Below, in pieces: positions 23,625 to 45,831 of a DNA stretch of 64,000 nucleotides. Within the stretch, counting starts at the first letter, position 1. Every line of letters begins with the position of its first letter. The stretch is from contig NC_134390.1 in NCBI RefSeq assembly GCF_035582795.1, forward strand, positions 2,557,560-2,621,559, given 5' to 3'. The translations under genes were made by a program, and so were the position numbers. A model generated the notes under the pieces. The model searched no databases, was not told the DNA's origin, and saw only the letters and a program-made list of their open reading frames with translations. Source of the DNA: Mycteria americana (Eukaryota > Chordata > Aves > Ciconiiformes > Ciconiidae).

Positions 23625-26600
23625 TTACTCCAGATCTGGCATTTCTAGAGAGGAGAAGAACAGCGTTAGTGGGTGGGTTGTGTTGTTTTGATTTTTAAAA
23701 AAAAAAAAGCACTACCAGGAGCCTCATTCTATCCCAAGGGACACCAGGAAGAGGGTCCGGCACTCAACCAAGAAGGGCACGGGGCAGTTTAAGGTCTCTG
23801 ACCTCACCCCGAAGCAGAGCTGGTTCTTCACTAGGAAGATCCGTGCACAGCCACTGCTGCAAACGCCCAAGTTACTCGAGTAGGGCCAGCACCACGCACA
23901 TGCCTGCTGCTCTTAAAGCCAAAGCCTCCCCAGGACTACAGCTGGCTGGGAAGGTCAAACTGGTATTTCATGCTCGCGTGGAAAGGCTTTCACTAGATTA
24001 TATAGTCTCACACCGCCCAGGCAAGGCACTGGCATTAGCTCGCAGCCAGGATTTAGCGAGACTGACAGGACGCAACATCTGCTGGCTCTGCTTAAGGCTC
24101 TCGCTCCACCAGGAGCGTCCAGCAAGCACTCGCACTGCTGCACGGTGCGCAGAAACAAACCACAACGTCGACTTACTTTCGTCATCACTGTCTGGCGAGT
24201 CCTGGAAAGAAGAAGAAACATTAACTGGAGCAGACTGCGCTTGAAGGCACTTTTCCCTCTACCACCACTAACCCAGCACACCGTCTAGCGGCGAGCGCGC
24301 TCTCCGTCACGGCGTGCGTTTTGAGGAACTCCAGGTGCCGCAGGACACGCTTAGTTTGGCCTCGCTGGCCCGAGCCCACAGACCCGTCACGACCAGCGGT
24401 CACCGCGTAGGCAGGTGACACCACTGCCCTGGGCACCACTGCTGGAGGGGAGGAAGATGACTTTTAGCCAGATGACATCATTTGTCCAGACAAGGTTTGG
24501 TGCAGTTTAACCTTTTAACAGTGCTGAAGAGGGAACGCAAGTTTGACTTCAGCAAGCAGCAATGAACATGCAGGGTGCTGCGCCAGCCCTGCATGTAATT
24601 ACTGCAAACGAAGTACTTACATCATCTGCCCCATCTACTTCTGGCAAGTCTACGTCGTCATCTCCGCCCATGTTGTTCATCATCTGTTCCAGAGAGATAA
24701 TAGTCACATTACAGGGTGAAGCCAACCGCCCTCTCTACGCGAGCTAAGGGAGCACCGCAAAAATCTAGAAATAGGTTAAAACTGTTATAACCAGCAGCCG
24801 CCAGTTGTCTTGACAAATCAGCTGCACCTTTGCAGAAATTACAAGGTGAGCATGCAAAAACAATTACGTTAATCGCCTTGCAAAGCAACCGGTGCACTGA
24901 GTTAGTGTCGGCATCTACAACAGGACATGCATGCATTTCATATTCAATAGCGAGCACAAACTGGTCATCTCACTGCCGTGCCGCCAGCCCGCAGCACGGG
25001 TTAAAGCTGGCAACGGCCACGCCTCGGCAAACCAGCAGAGCCTGCGCCGAGACCAGCGGCCAGGAAAGCACCAGGAGGAGGAACACCGAGGAAGACAACC
25101 CTTCCTACAGCTGTCAGTCCAGAAGGAAACCCAAGCCTCCAGGTACTCATCTTCCCGTACCTCAGAAAAGCGATCGAAGTTGGACATGTCTTCATCTGAA
25201 TCATCTTCCCAGTCTTTCCAGTTGTTGAAGTCCACGCTGAGCCAGTTGAGCTGCACATCAACACAAGAAGTTATTTAAGGACAAATGAGTAATGAGCTGT
25301 TGCTGTTCAGAAAAGGAAGGTTAATAAGAACTGCCCTTCTGATCAGAAGCACGGTAAGTGACCCATTAACTGCTACATAATTTAAACATGACCCAAATAT
25401 TAAACAAAATTAAAAACCAGGGGAGGCAACAGGCACTCTTACCCTGGCCGCTGAGGAGCCCAAACCCACCTTTGCCCTCTCTTTTGTTAACCTTGGCCAT
25501 GCCTGACCAGATTCTCCTTTTCGTAAACAACACAAGATAGATCTGTCTGTTCTTTTATGCTTTGATTCCTGAAAAAGAAAAGAGCAAACATCAGTTGGCA
25601 TAATCAGCACGAACTTCACCAGGAACTGCTTTTATTAGACTCATTTGTCTTAAGCTATCAACTTATTCTTTGCCCTGAAAAATACCGTCCAGAGATGCTT
25701 TCATAGACCCGAGTTTAAGCACACTCTTATGGCCTAAGGAACAATTTGCCCACAATACTGGAAGTAGCCTAAAGAATGGACGGTATTTTTCAGGATACAG
25801 CACTAAAAACACAGCAAGAGGAGAGTCAAGAGGATACTTACATTTGGATCGATATTATTAAAAAGGTCAATTTCATTTAAATGTTTAAAGTTATCACTTC
25901 CTCCAAGACAACTGTTAAGAGAAAAAAAAATGCTTGTGTTTAGCAGGAAATGTCTTAAAGAACGAATAGGCTTCATTAACAGAACTTGCTACTTTAAGAA
26001 AAACATCATCTCATCAGTACCAGCACAGCCTTCAGATATGCCTCCCGTGCCTTTCGGCTTTGTGAAGGCCCAAGGTACTTACCTGAATGTAAGTTTGGAT
26101 TTTTCAAAATTTACATTAACATCTTTACTGTCTTCAACGCAAAATTCAATAAAGACATAGTCCCTTCGGTCGTACCACTTCGCAGAAGCAGGCTGCCTGT
26201 GAAGAGACAATTTAAGAGAAGTTCAAATCACGTTTCCTATCTTTCATCAAGATTGAAAAAAAACCCTCACCCTTCCATGCTGCCAGTAAACTTAACACTG
26301 GTTTTCCTTGGGTTTCTCCTGATACACAACTAGAGCAGTTACTTCTTCCTGTTCTTAAAAGCTGCATTATTAGCTTATTATTAATAAAAGATGCTTAAGG
26401 CTGAGAAAAGATGTGAAGAATAAGAGATACAACGCATTCAGTGCGTAACACCCCCCAAAAAGCTCGTGCTGATGTTCCTTGAAGAAGCTATCAAAACTTA
26501 CGAGACCAAAATAAGCGTTACAGCAAATCAAGATTATGACAAACTTTTCAAGATGAGCTACTACAGATGATGGCAAAATTTCAGTTACCTCCAACAACTA

Positions 26601-29600
26601 CACAGGCAGACTTAATTATGCTTTTTGTCACCCAGAGTTAAAAACCCAAAGCACAGCCACTGAAAAGCCTGCTTCATTGGCCATCGATACCATTAAAAAA
26701 TGGACTGTTCAACAAATCTGCTACGAGTGAGACCCAGCTGAAGTCACTACAGGTACGAGAGCTGAAGAATCACTGTTCTGACTTCCTGCTACAACCTTCT
26801 ACGTACACAGACTTTAACTCCCATGCTCTTCAGTATCCTTCCGGCTTTCCACAAACACTGCCACAGGCAACAGCCTGTCCAGGGCACCAGAAAACGCCGC
26901 AGGACTTCGACCAACTCTTGCACATTCGCAGTTCTACAGTGAGAACTCACCTGCAATGCTCAAGCACGGCCATACTCGATCGGCTGGTGAAAGCGACCCC
27001 GGCTCGGCACAGCCACAGACTCCCCCCCACTTCAGTTATTCTCCTGGCAACTCAGACCAAGCCCACAACCACACGTCGGCATTCCAGGAGAAAGCAAACA
27101 GCCGCCCAGCGCGAGCTGCTGTTGCTAAGGCACAGAAGACCACGGGTGCTTCTCACGCTTCGGCTATCTTCCAGAGGTGCAAGATCAAAGCTGGGATTTC
27201 ATAGCTAACACCCCTGCAGAGAGGACCTCAAAGACCTACCTGCGAGTCGGACTGACGTTAAAGGCTCTGAGCTGAATGGTCACTTACCCCCATATTTATT
27301 GCGACTACACTGACTACAGGAAGCTAACGCACAGGAGGACACAAAGAAAGCCAATGTTCCTATCTGTACGTGACAGAGCACACCGAGGAGTGGATGTTTG
27401 GTCTCTGTATTGTGCTCTAAGCATTAGAGTGGCCTAAGCATTCTCCAGTGGGTCTCCAGACCCACTCCCTCGCCCCACAGCTTGTTCCTACCCTGCTCCC
27501 AGCACAACTGTCCACGTATCTGCGGGATGAACCGAATGAGGACCCAGCCCGGGCCTGGCTGAAACCCAGACCAGCCAGCTTTGAGCTCCATCCGTGCTAC
27601 AAGTACTTTGCAATACAGCTCTACAAACACTGGTGCCAGCTCAAGGAAAGGCCGGTACAGTGGCAGAAGTGGCCACGACTGCCTCTTCCAGCATTAGCAC
27701 CTGTTGTAAGTGCAGAAAATGTCTGAGCAGAGGCCAGTAACAGAAAATTTAACTTCCAAGAGCATAAAAAACAAGTGGATTTGGAATCCAACCTTTCATT
27801 TCAAGCAAGATATTATCCTGCTGGGTGAAAGTGTAACGCTCTCCCTTTTAGCAGCATATTTAGGAAATGCTAAGGCATCTACTTATTCAGGTAAAGCATA
27901 ACAATAGCAGAGTAGCAGTTTTCTTACTATGGTATTTTTAATTCCTTATTGGACACCAGTTTCCTCTCCTAATAGGGAAGGAAAGACTCTCTGAGGAAAA
28001 AAGATGAGAAATGACCTGCTCTGTTCCCTCTGCATTTGGGCACTGTGCAGCAGCCATTTCTCATGCCACTAGAAGACAAAATCCCACTGCATGGAACTTG
28101 GTACATCACTCAAACGCACTGTTATCAGAACAGAAATCTCAGTGTCCCTGCTCATAATGATGCAGGGACTCCTGCTGAATAGCATTACCACTTTGCGAAC
28201 ATTTTCAATGTCAATGGAGATATCTCCGGCCTTCCCAGGGAGCTGCACACATTCCTCAGTCTTGTAGCTTTGGTTTGGCCATGACCTCAGTATCTTTGCC
28301 AAGATCAGGGGTTCTGAGGCACTAATAGCCTGTTCACAGCGCTTCCAAATATCTTACTGAACTGTCCTAGAGCTGAAGGAAACCTCACACGCATCTGAGC
28401 TACAGAGAGGAAGAGACCAAAGAAAATTTACTAGAACGTAATTTGTGTTTCTAACACTAAACATACGCTGCCTCCCCAGATATTTAGTACTTACCACTCT
28501 GAACATGCCCACTGTAATTAAAGCTATAGCTGGAGCTGCCTCCCATTCTTCTTATCTGTTTTTCAGATCTCTCCTCCTCCCAAAGGGAGGACGGAAACCT
28601 TCCTTTGGCCATCTGTGAAGCGCTTTAGTCGGGACTTACCATTGAAACCAGTAACACAGGATATGTTGGAACGGCTAACCAAAGTTACAGATGAGAAGGA
28701 AGTTGCAGCCAATTTGCGTTGCCTGCCTACACGGAGATTCCTAGGAGACAACTGCACCCACAGAAGCCAATGGTGAAGAGTGCACGTGCTCTGAGCACTT
28801 CAGAGATGGTTCTCCTACACCCACAGAGAATTTTCTATTTTCTTACAGGCACTGAGAAACACTGCCAGGACTCCTGAGCATAGTCACTTGTTACACGGAA
28901 AGCCTAACATTTCCTCCTTCTTGCTCAACCAAACTAATCCCAGGGGACCTCCGCCTTACGCCAGCAGTGTCAACCTGAGTACGTGCTTTGGTTATGTATC
29001 ATCCCCACGTCCTAATGGGATTTAGATTTCTTTGAAACAGAGAAGTTAATTTAAGCATGCTATATCTCATGCAGCAATAAACCACAGCAGACTTAGAGCA
29101 GTGTACAGCCCAGGGAACAAGTCACTCGTGTTCCACATTCAGGCAAGGACTTCTGTCAAATCTACGTTTGCTGCCACCCGTGTATTTTGGTGACTTCCTA
29201 AACAGACATGGCCACCATGTATTTGCATTTGACTGTCTCTTCCAGTCATCACATTCAGAAGACGACTGTGGAAACAGTACTGCAGAACAGGTTCTAGAAG
29301 CTTCACAGCAGCAGTTTCCCGCCGATGGGCAATGTGCAGGCTCGGCTTCACCCAAGAGACCTCCCTGTTCCGTCTAACCCGCAGGGGCTCTGCAGTGGGC
29401 TGCCCACAACGCCAGGAGCTGCAGTTCTGGTGCGGATGCCCTGGTCTCCTGCTTAACCACAGGCACAGAAGCAGCTTCTGACGCGCTGTGCTCACGAGCT
29501 GAATCCCCAGTCTTACTGTTGGTGGCTTAGTGCGATTCAAGAAGTTTCCAAACCTGTCCTCGTGCTTCCTTGTCCACTCCGTAGATTGCGCCTATTGGAA

Positions 29601-31368
29601 GCTCATCCTTGTTTCCTGGAAAGTATCCTGACAATTCCTACAGTTTGAGGACACTGCAAGAGTCGTCCGCTGAATGAGATTTTCACTCCCAAACAGCAGT
29701 AAGAAACCTGTTTTACCTAATTAGTTTTGCTTTCATTTATATGCCCCAAAAAGGCTTTTTTTTTTTAAATTAAAAAACCCCTAGTTTCAGACTGTAGAGA
29801 TAGACAATTTTAAGTGGGATGTAGTAGCACTGTAGTTTCAGGATGATGTATTCTACAGAGTTTAAATGAAAAACTCCAACTTTATTACGTCCTTCTCGCT
29901 TTCAGTCACATTAAGACGAGGCAGCCCCACAACTCAGAGTTTCAGAACAGCTGCGCTGAAGTAAATGCCTCACGGGGGACAAGGGGGCAAAAAGCAACTG
30001 GTCACATCGGCTGTTTCACCGAGTGGTGATGCCTTCCTCGGTGCCTGCGGCAGATCAACCTTTCTGACAAACAAAAACCTCAGAAAAGTGCTACCACCTT
30101 CAGTTGCTTAAGCCAAACACATGGAAACCCAGACTGTCAGTGGGTAACGCCGCCATCAGCTTCAGGGGCAGTGCGCCTCCTCCTCAACAGCCAGATTTCA
30201 CTCTCAAAAGCATCACGCTGCACGCACTGCGAAGTTCGGCTCCTCTTTCATTTGCATTGCTAGAGAACATTCATGTCGACTGGAGCTCTGTTATGAATAG
30301 CATATGCCGGTTTTGGGTCACTGAAGCAGCCTCAATGGAATTACAATGACGCCAGCTAATTAGGACTCCCCAGCACAGCACGAGCGCTCCCGTCAAGGCA
30401 CTTCGGAGCGCAGGTTTCCGCTCAGGATACACAGGAGGCCACGCGAGCCACGCTCTGAGAAGAAATCCAGCCGCTCGGCTCCTCTCCCCTTCCCACAGCA
30501 GCTCACCTCCCGCAGGGCGGCGTGGCCGAGGGCAGGGTCAGTGCCCCGGTCTGCCCGCGCCCCCACACCGGCCTGAGGACGGCAGCGGGGGAGTTTTCCA
30601 AGCCGGGCTCCTGCACTCGCACGTGCTTCAAAGCAGCGCCTTCTCGCTATTTTTTATGTTGAGAAGTGAAAGCTTATAAAGAGATGAATATGCCACTTAC
30701 ACGCCTGCACAGTACGGGCAGCAGAACGCATTACTTACCGGGATTTTTTCGCAGTTTTAGCCGCTACCGTTTGTGGAGGTCAGTGCCACCCAACCCACCG
30801 AGCAACGCTCAACACCCCCGTTCCGGGCGCCCCCTACACCGGCCGCAGGCTCGGCCCCCCCGCGCCGAGGGAAGGGAAGGGCCCGGCAGGGCCGCTCCGC
30901 CTCGGCCCCATTCATTTCACACACCCGGGACCCACGGCCCGGAGCGGGGGCGGGGATCGGAGCCCCGTTCCCTTCGGACCGGGACAGGACCGGGCAAGCC
31001 CGGCGCGACTTCAGCCGCCGAGCCGGGGCGCTCCGCGGCCACCCGGCCCGCCACGAGCACTCCCCCCGCCCGAGGCACCGGCGCAGGCGGCGAGCGGGGC
31101 AGGCCCCGCCGGGCAAGAACGCCCGAACGTGCCAAGTTACTCCGGGCCGCGACCCCACGCCGAGCCGCGGCGGCGGGGCCGGCCAAGGTCACCACGCGGG
31201 CCGGCGCCGGCGGGAGCCCGCGCCCCGCTCCGCGTTCCCTCGGCCCGCCCCCCGCCGCCAAGCGCGGGCTCCGGCGGGGCCGCGGGACAGCGTCCTCCGG
31301 CGGCCAGGGCCCGGCGGGGCCGGGCCGCGCCGCGCGCCCCCGCCGCTCCCCACTCCCGGGCCTCACAT
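23625..31368 (-). CDS. PTGES3: Prostaglandin E synthase 3 / HSP90 co-chaperone p23
   Basis: Co-chaperone that binds the ATP-bound HSP90 dimer and stabilises client complexes such as steroid receptors; also described as cytosolic PGE synthase. Eight exons give 160 aa, the same as human: 31367-31368 (AT of the start codon), 26083-26196, 25842-25911, 25470-25568, 25161-25250, 24621-24683, 24177-24201, 23625-23644. The protein starts MQPASAKWYDRRDYVFIEFC (CS domain, about 1-90). It continues CLGGSDNFKHLNEIDLF, ILCCLRKGESGQAWPRLTKE and LNWLSVDFNNWKDWEDDSDE, and ends in an acidic tail, DSDDEKMPDLE. The start codon is split: exon 1 ends CGCCAT before gtgagg and exon 2 begins G-CAG. Intron 1 is about 5.2 kb. 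The first-exon call rests on this exact AT/G junction, the Kozak context and the CpG island around it. Confidence 0.93.
26197..31366 (-). other. PTGES3: PTGES3 intron 1 (5.2 kb, no gene seen)
   Basis: The longest uninterrupted noncoding stretch of the five minus-strand genes. It is AT-richer than the surrounding genes until about 30.7 kb, where the CpG island begins. I checked both strands for conserved coding blocks, C/D box patterns and recognisable transposon ends (for example CR1 tails) and found none. Short open frames here have no family signature. Confidence 0.6.
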
Positions 31369-32200
31369 GGCGAATGGCGGCGGCTCCGGCTGGCGCTCCT
31401 GGGGGGGCCCGGCTCCGGGTCCGGCTCTGGGCGGCGGCGCGGGCGGGGGCGGCGGCGCAGGCGCGGGCGGGCAGGGCCGTGGCTCCGGCGGCGGCGCTGC
31501 GGCGGGCTCGGGGCTCGGCGCGGCCTCGTTCCCACAATGCCCCGCGCGCTCGGGAGCGGCGGCGCCCAGCGCTGGTGACGCAGCAAAATACCCGCCGCGC
31601 CGCCTCCCGCCGCCGCCGCTGCGCATGCGCGCCCTCCGCGTGCGGCCTCTGGCGCGCGGAGCCGCCCGCCCCGCCCGCGCAGGCGCCGCCCGCGCCCCGC
31701 CCCCCCGCGCGCGCGCCCGCTCCCTCCTCCCTTCTAGCAGCTTCTCGCCGCGCAGGCGCGCTGCCACCGCCCGCCCCGGGGCGGGGCCGCCGGTTGCCGT
31801 GGCGACGGGGCCGCCCCCAGCGCCGGCGGGGCCTTGTCCTCGCACGGGGCCCGGCCCCGGCCCTGCTCCCAGCCGGGCCCCGGCCCCGGCCCCGGCCCCG
31901 GCCCCGGCCCCGGCCCCGGCAGGGCCCCGGCTGCACCCCCCGAGTCCGTGCCCGCCTCCAGCCCGCCCCGGGATCGTTTTCACCCTCTCGGGCCCGCCCA
32001 GCGCTGCCTGCACCGGCGGCTTTCGGGCCCACGCCCCGGCCTGCGGGAGCACGTGCTGCCTGGCAGGGCAGAGCCCGGCCCGGGCCAGGGCCGACTTCGT
32101 CCAGCGGCCGCTGCGGAGCCCGCGCCGTGCCGCCAGGCCGGCCCCGAGCCCCCGGCACCGCCACAGAGAGGGACGCTGGTGCTGGGCCTTCCCCAGAGCA
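31367..32200 (-). promoter_or_regulatory. PTGES3: PTGES3 exon 1 and CpG-island promoter
   Basis: A strongly CpG-rich block (about 30.75-32.2 kb) surrounds the 5' noncoding exon. A probable start-site region on the minus strand is near 31.55-31.62 kb, where TGCGTCACC (a CRE-like half) and a short TATTTTG element occur. Further upstream lie repeated GGCGCGG and GCCCCGCC elements of the Sp1 type. No second gene starts on the plus strand here that I can recognise. Confidence 0.55.
31876..31920. repeat. (GGCCCC)n hexanucleotide repeat, about 7.5 copies
   Basis: Seven perfect GGCCCC units followed by a half unit lie within the PTGES3 CpG island, about 0.3 kb upstream of the probable start site. 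The motif is the complement of GGGGCC, the hexanucleotide known from human C9orf72. On the minus strand it is G-rich and able to form G-quadruplexes. Confidence 0.9.
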
Positions 32201-33540
32201 CGCGTCTCGCGAAAAAAAGAAGCGGCTTCGCCCGGGAGACGCAGAGTGATTCACGCCAAAGGCATCTCAGCTCATCGCACGGAGCACGGACGCTGCTCGG
32301 AGCGAGCGGCGTTTGGGAACACAAGCGCCCGCCCGCCAGCTGGGCAACTGCATCATAAAACCCCGGGCCGAACCAAAGGTTAGGTCCTTCTCATGTGGGC
32401 AGTCAGGAAACAGCACGCGGGAATCGAGCGTGGTACCGATGAAAACTCAACTCCGCGCCGAGCAGATGGGGCTTCTCCAGGCCTCACTCCTGCCTGCAGC
32501 CTCTGAATTTGACCTCTCGGAGCTGGAAGCTGCTCTGAAATCCCATCGCTGCTCCCTGGGCCAGCAGCTCTCCGGTTTCTTAATTAAAATTGTCAGATGC
32601 CGCTGTGCAAGACTCCCACTCGATCCCCCCAACTTGGGCTTGGCCACAGCCAACGTCCCCCGCGGTCCCTCGCGCTGCCGCCTCCCGGCAGGCAGAAGCT
32701 CTGCCCGCCGGCGCTGGCACAGGCAGGCTGCAGGGTAACGAAGTGCTCCCAGCCAGCATCGCCCGCTCCCAGCCAGCATCGCTCTCGGGCTTCTCGCTGG
32801 CTGCCTGTGCCGCCATGTCGCTCACTGGCTTTAATGAGCTGTTCCAGGGCCCAGTTTTTATGGCACGGGGGAGAAAAAATGCTGCTGAACGGCAGCAAGC
32901 TGCCCATTTTCCCAGCTCCGGCCTCTGCATTTCGTGAGGGGCCGTGGGTGGGCGGACGTCAGCTCGCTCCCCTGCGAGTGGGGGAAGACAGAGGGCTGTG
33001 CGCAAACGCAGCTTCCCGGGTAAGCACCGGCTTCCCGCGGGCCCGACCAAGCGCAGCCCCTTCTGCCGCTCGGCCCTGCCGCGCCGCGCGAATCCAGCAA
33101 AGCAGCAGGTTGAAAAGGCAGGACCGCACCCGGGTGAGCCTCAGCCTGCCTTCCGATTAGGCCGGAGGTGCGCAATGCCCCGGTCCACCCCTGTCCCACG
33201 GCTGCAGGGGAGCGAGGGAGAAGCCCACGGTCGCGGAGGGGAACCCCCCGGGGGGTGAAGGAGGTTACATCCCGCGGCAGACCCCTCGCCTCCTGTCACC
33301 TACGGAGGGAGACGGCCCAGGCTGAGCCCAGCGTCCCAGGCCTGGTGCCGACTCTGGGGCTCGCGGCCAGCCGACCTTTGGGACAGGAAGGAAATGAGGG
33401 AACGGGCAGGTGTTCTTCCGCTGGGGCGGGTCGGGACAGGGTATCAGGGCTGAGATCTTCCCGGGAGGAAGGCTCCACCCTGGGGCCTCGGCTACCAGGG
33501 AGGGGAGGGCAGCAGAGCCAACAGGGAGCTGCAAGTGTTT
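32201..33540. other. Intergenic stretch between PTGES3 promoter and NACA 3' end
   Basis: About 1.3 kb with moderate GC. No exon, snoRNA or repeat is recognised on either strand. Open frames exist but lack splice-site support and family motifs. Confidence 0.5.
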
Positions 33541-33561
33541 CACCAACAATAAGCCACAACT

Positions 33562-33567
33562 TTTATT
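33562..33567 (-). terminator. NACA: NACA poly(A) signal AATAAA
   Basis: AATAAA on the minus strand lies 85 bases after the NACA stop, so the 3' UTR is about 110 bases, typical of an abundant translation-linked mRNA. Cleavage is expected near 33540. Confidence 0.8.
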
Positions 33568-33651
33568 AATTGATAGAAATAGTACAAATTTTAAATTTAG
33601 TCGCATTTTACTCTTCTCTGAAACACCAAAAAAGGGTCCTCCCTCTGGCAG

Positions 33652-44577
<10,926 letters not shown>

Positions 44578-45114
44578 TTCTGGGGAAAGGGAGAACCCAA
44601 CAGGCCCGGGCTCGCCGGGGCTCCGGACGGCCCGAGGGCGGCCACCGGGCGCCGGCAACTCGCCCTTCCCAAAGCCACCCGCGAGACCGCTGCCCAGAGA
44701 CACCGAACGCCTCCCGCTACCGACAGGCCTGCGAAGACGGCTCAGCCGCCCGCTCGGTACCGGACAGCCCGGGCCCAGCGGGCCCCGAGCGCCGCACGGC
44801 ACGGGCCGATCCCGCTCCCGCCCGGTGCCGCCAACGGGGCTTCCCCCCGCCGGGCTGCGGAGCTGGCCTCCCCCGGCGGCCCGGCCCGGGCCCTCGGCCG
44901 CTCTGCCCCCCCCGGGCGGGCGGCCCCCTCCCGGTGCGCGGGGCCGTCCCCGTCGGCCTTCCCGGCGCGACCACGGCCCCAGGGGCGGCCTCGGCCGGGC
45001 CGCCGCCGCCCTCCCTCCCGGCCCGGCCGCAGCCCACGAGCGGCGGGCAGCCCCCGCGGCGGCCCCGAGCCCCCGCGGCGGTGGATGGAGGCGGATGGCG
45101 GCGGCGGGACTCAC

Positions 45115-45200
45115 TGTGCGGGGAGCAGGGCCCAAGATGGCGGCGGAAAGAGACCGAGCGGCTGCAGGCGCGACTTCCGGGAGGACGAGCACTTCCGGGG
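45115..45200 (-). promoter_or_regulatory. NACA: NACA noncoding exon 1 and TOP-type start site
   Basis: Donor gtgagt at 45109-45114 (minus strand) ends a short 5' exon. About 37 bases upstream, on the minus strand, lies CTCTTTCCGCCGCCATCTTG starting at 45152. It combines a pyrimidine tract of the 5' TOP kind with a YY1-like CGCCATCTT. TOP starts are characteristic of ribosomal-protein and translation-factor genes, whose translation is mTOR-controlled. Two CTTCCGG/ACTTCCGG ETS elements follow at about 45174-45200. The surrounding CpG island runs about 44.2-45.5 kb. Confidence 0.7.
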
Positions 45201-45590
45201 CAGGGGGCAGCGCCCCGCCCGCCCGCCCGCCCCAACGGCCTCGCTCCCCCGTTCCGGGCCCCGTCCGGGCCGGGCGGCGGCAAAGGGGCCGGGGCGGGGC
45301 CGGGCCCCCCAGGTGTGGGGCAGGGACCTCCGTGGAAACGGAGCTGGGGCCCCTCCGGGCGCGGGGCTGAGGCGCCATGAACGTGGGGCCTGGCCCCGGC
45401 TGGGGGGCAGGGACCCCCCCGGTGCCAGGAGGGACCCGGGGGCAGGGGTACAGGGGACGGGGCGCGGCGAGCCTCCGGCCGCAGGGCAGGACCCCCGGCT
45501 CCTCCCCCCGGGGACGGGGTGCGGACACGGGCCCGGGCCCCCTCCCGCCTCGGCGCGTCCGGGGCGCAGGCACGCGGGTGACCAGAGACA

Positions 45591-45596
45591 TTTAAT
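45591..45596 (-). terminator. PRIM1: PRIM1 poly(A) signal ATTAAA (variant)
   Basis: The minus strand reads ATTAAA, the commonest variant signal, about 240 bases after the PRIM1 stop. No AATAAA was found between stop and here. Cleavage near 45575 leaves only about 0.42 kb to the NACA start site. Confidence 0.6.
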
Positions 45597-45831
45597 GGTT
45601 TTTGCTTAGAAAAGGTACAAAATGGGGGAAGGGCCCGCACGGGGCCCGCGGGGAGCGGGGCTGGGAGCCGGTGCCGTTCGGCTGCTGGCTGTCGGGCTCC
45701 CTGCTCCGAGGCACCGGGACCCCCGTGGCCGGCGGAGGCGACGATGGCGGAGACGGCGACGGCAGAGTCAGTCCCTCGGCGGCCCTGCGGCAAGGACCGG
45801 GGCTGCCACCTCGGCCCCCGGCGGCGAGGCC

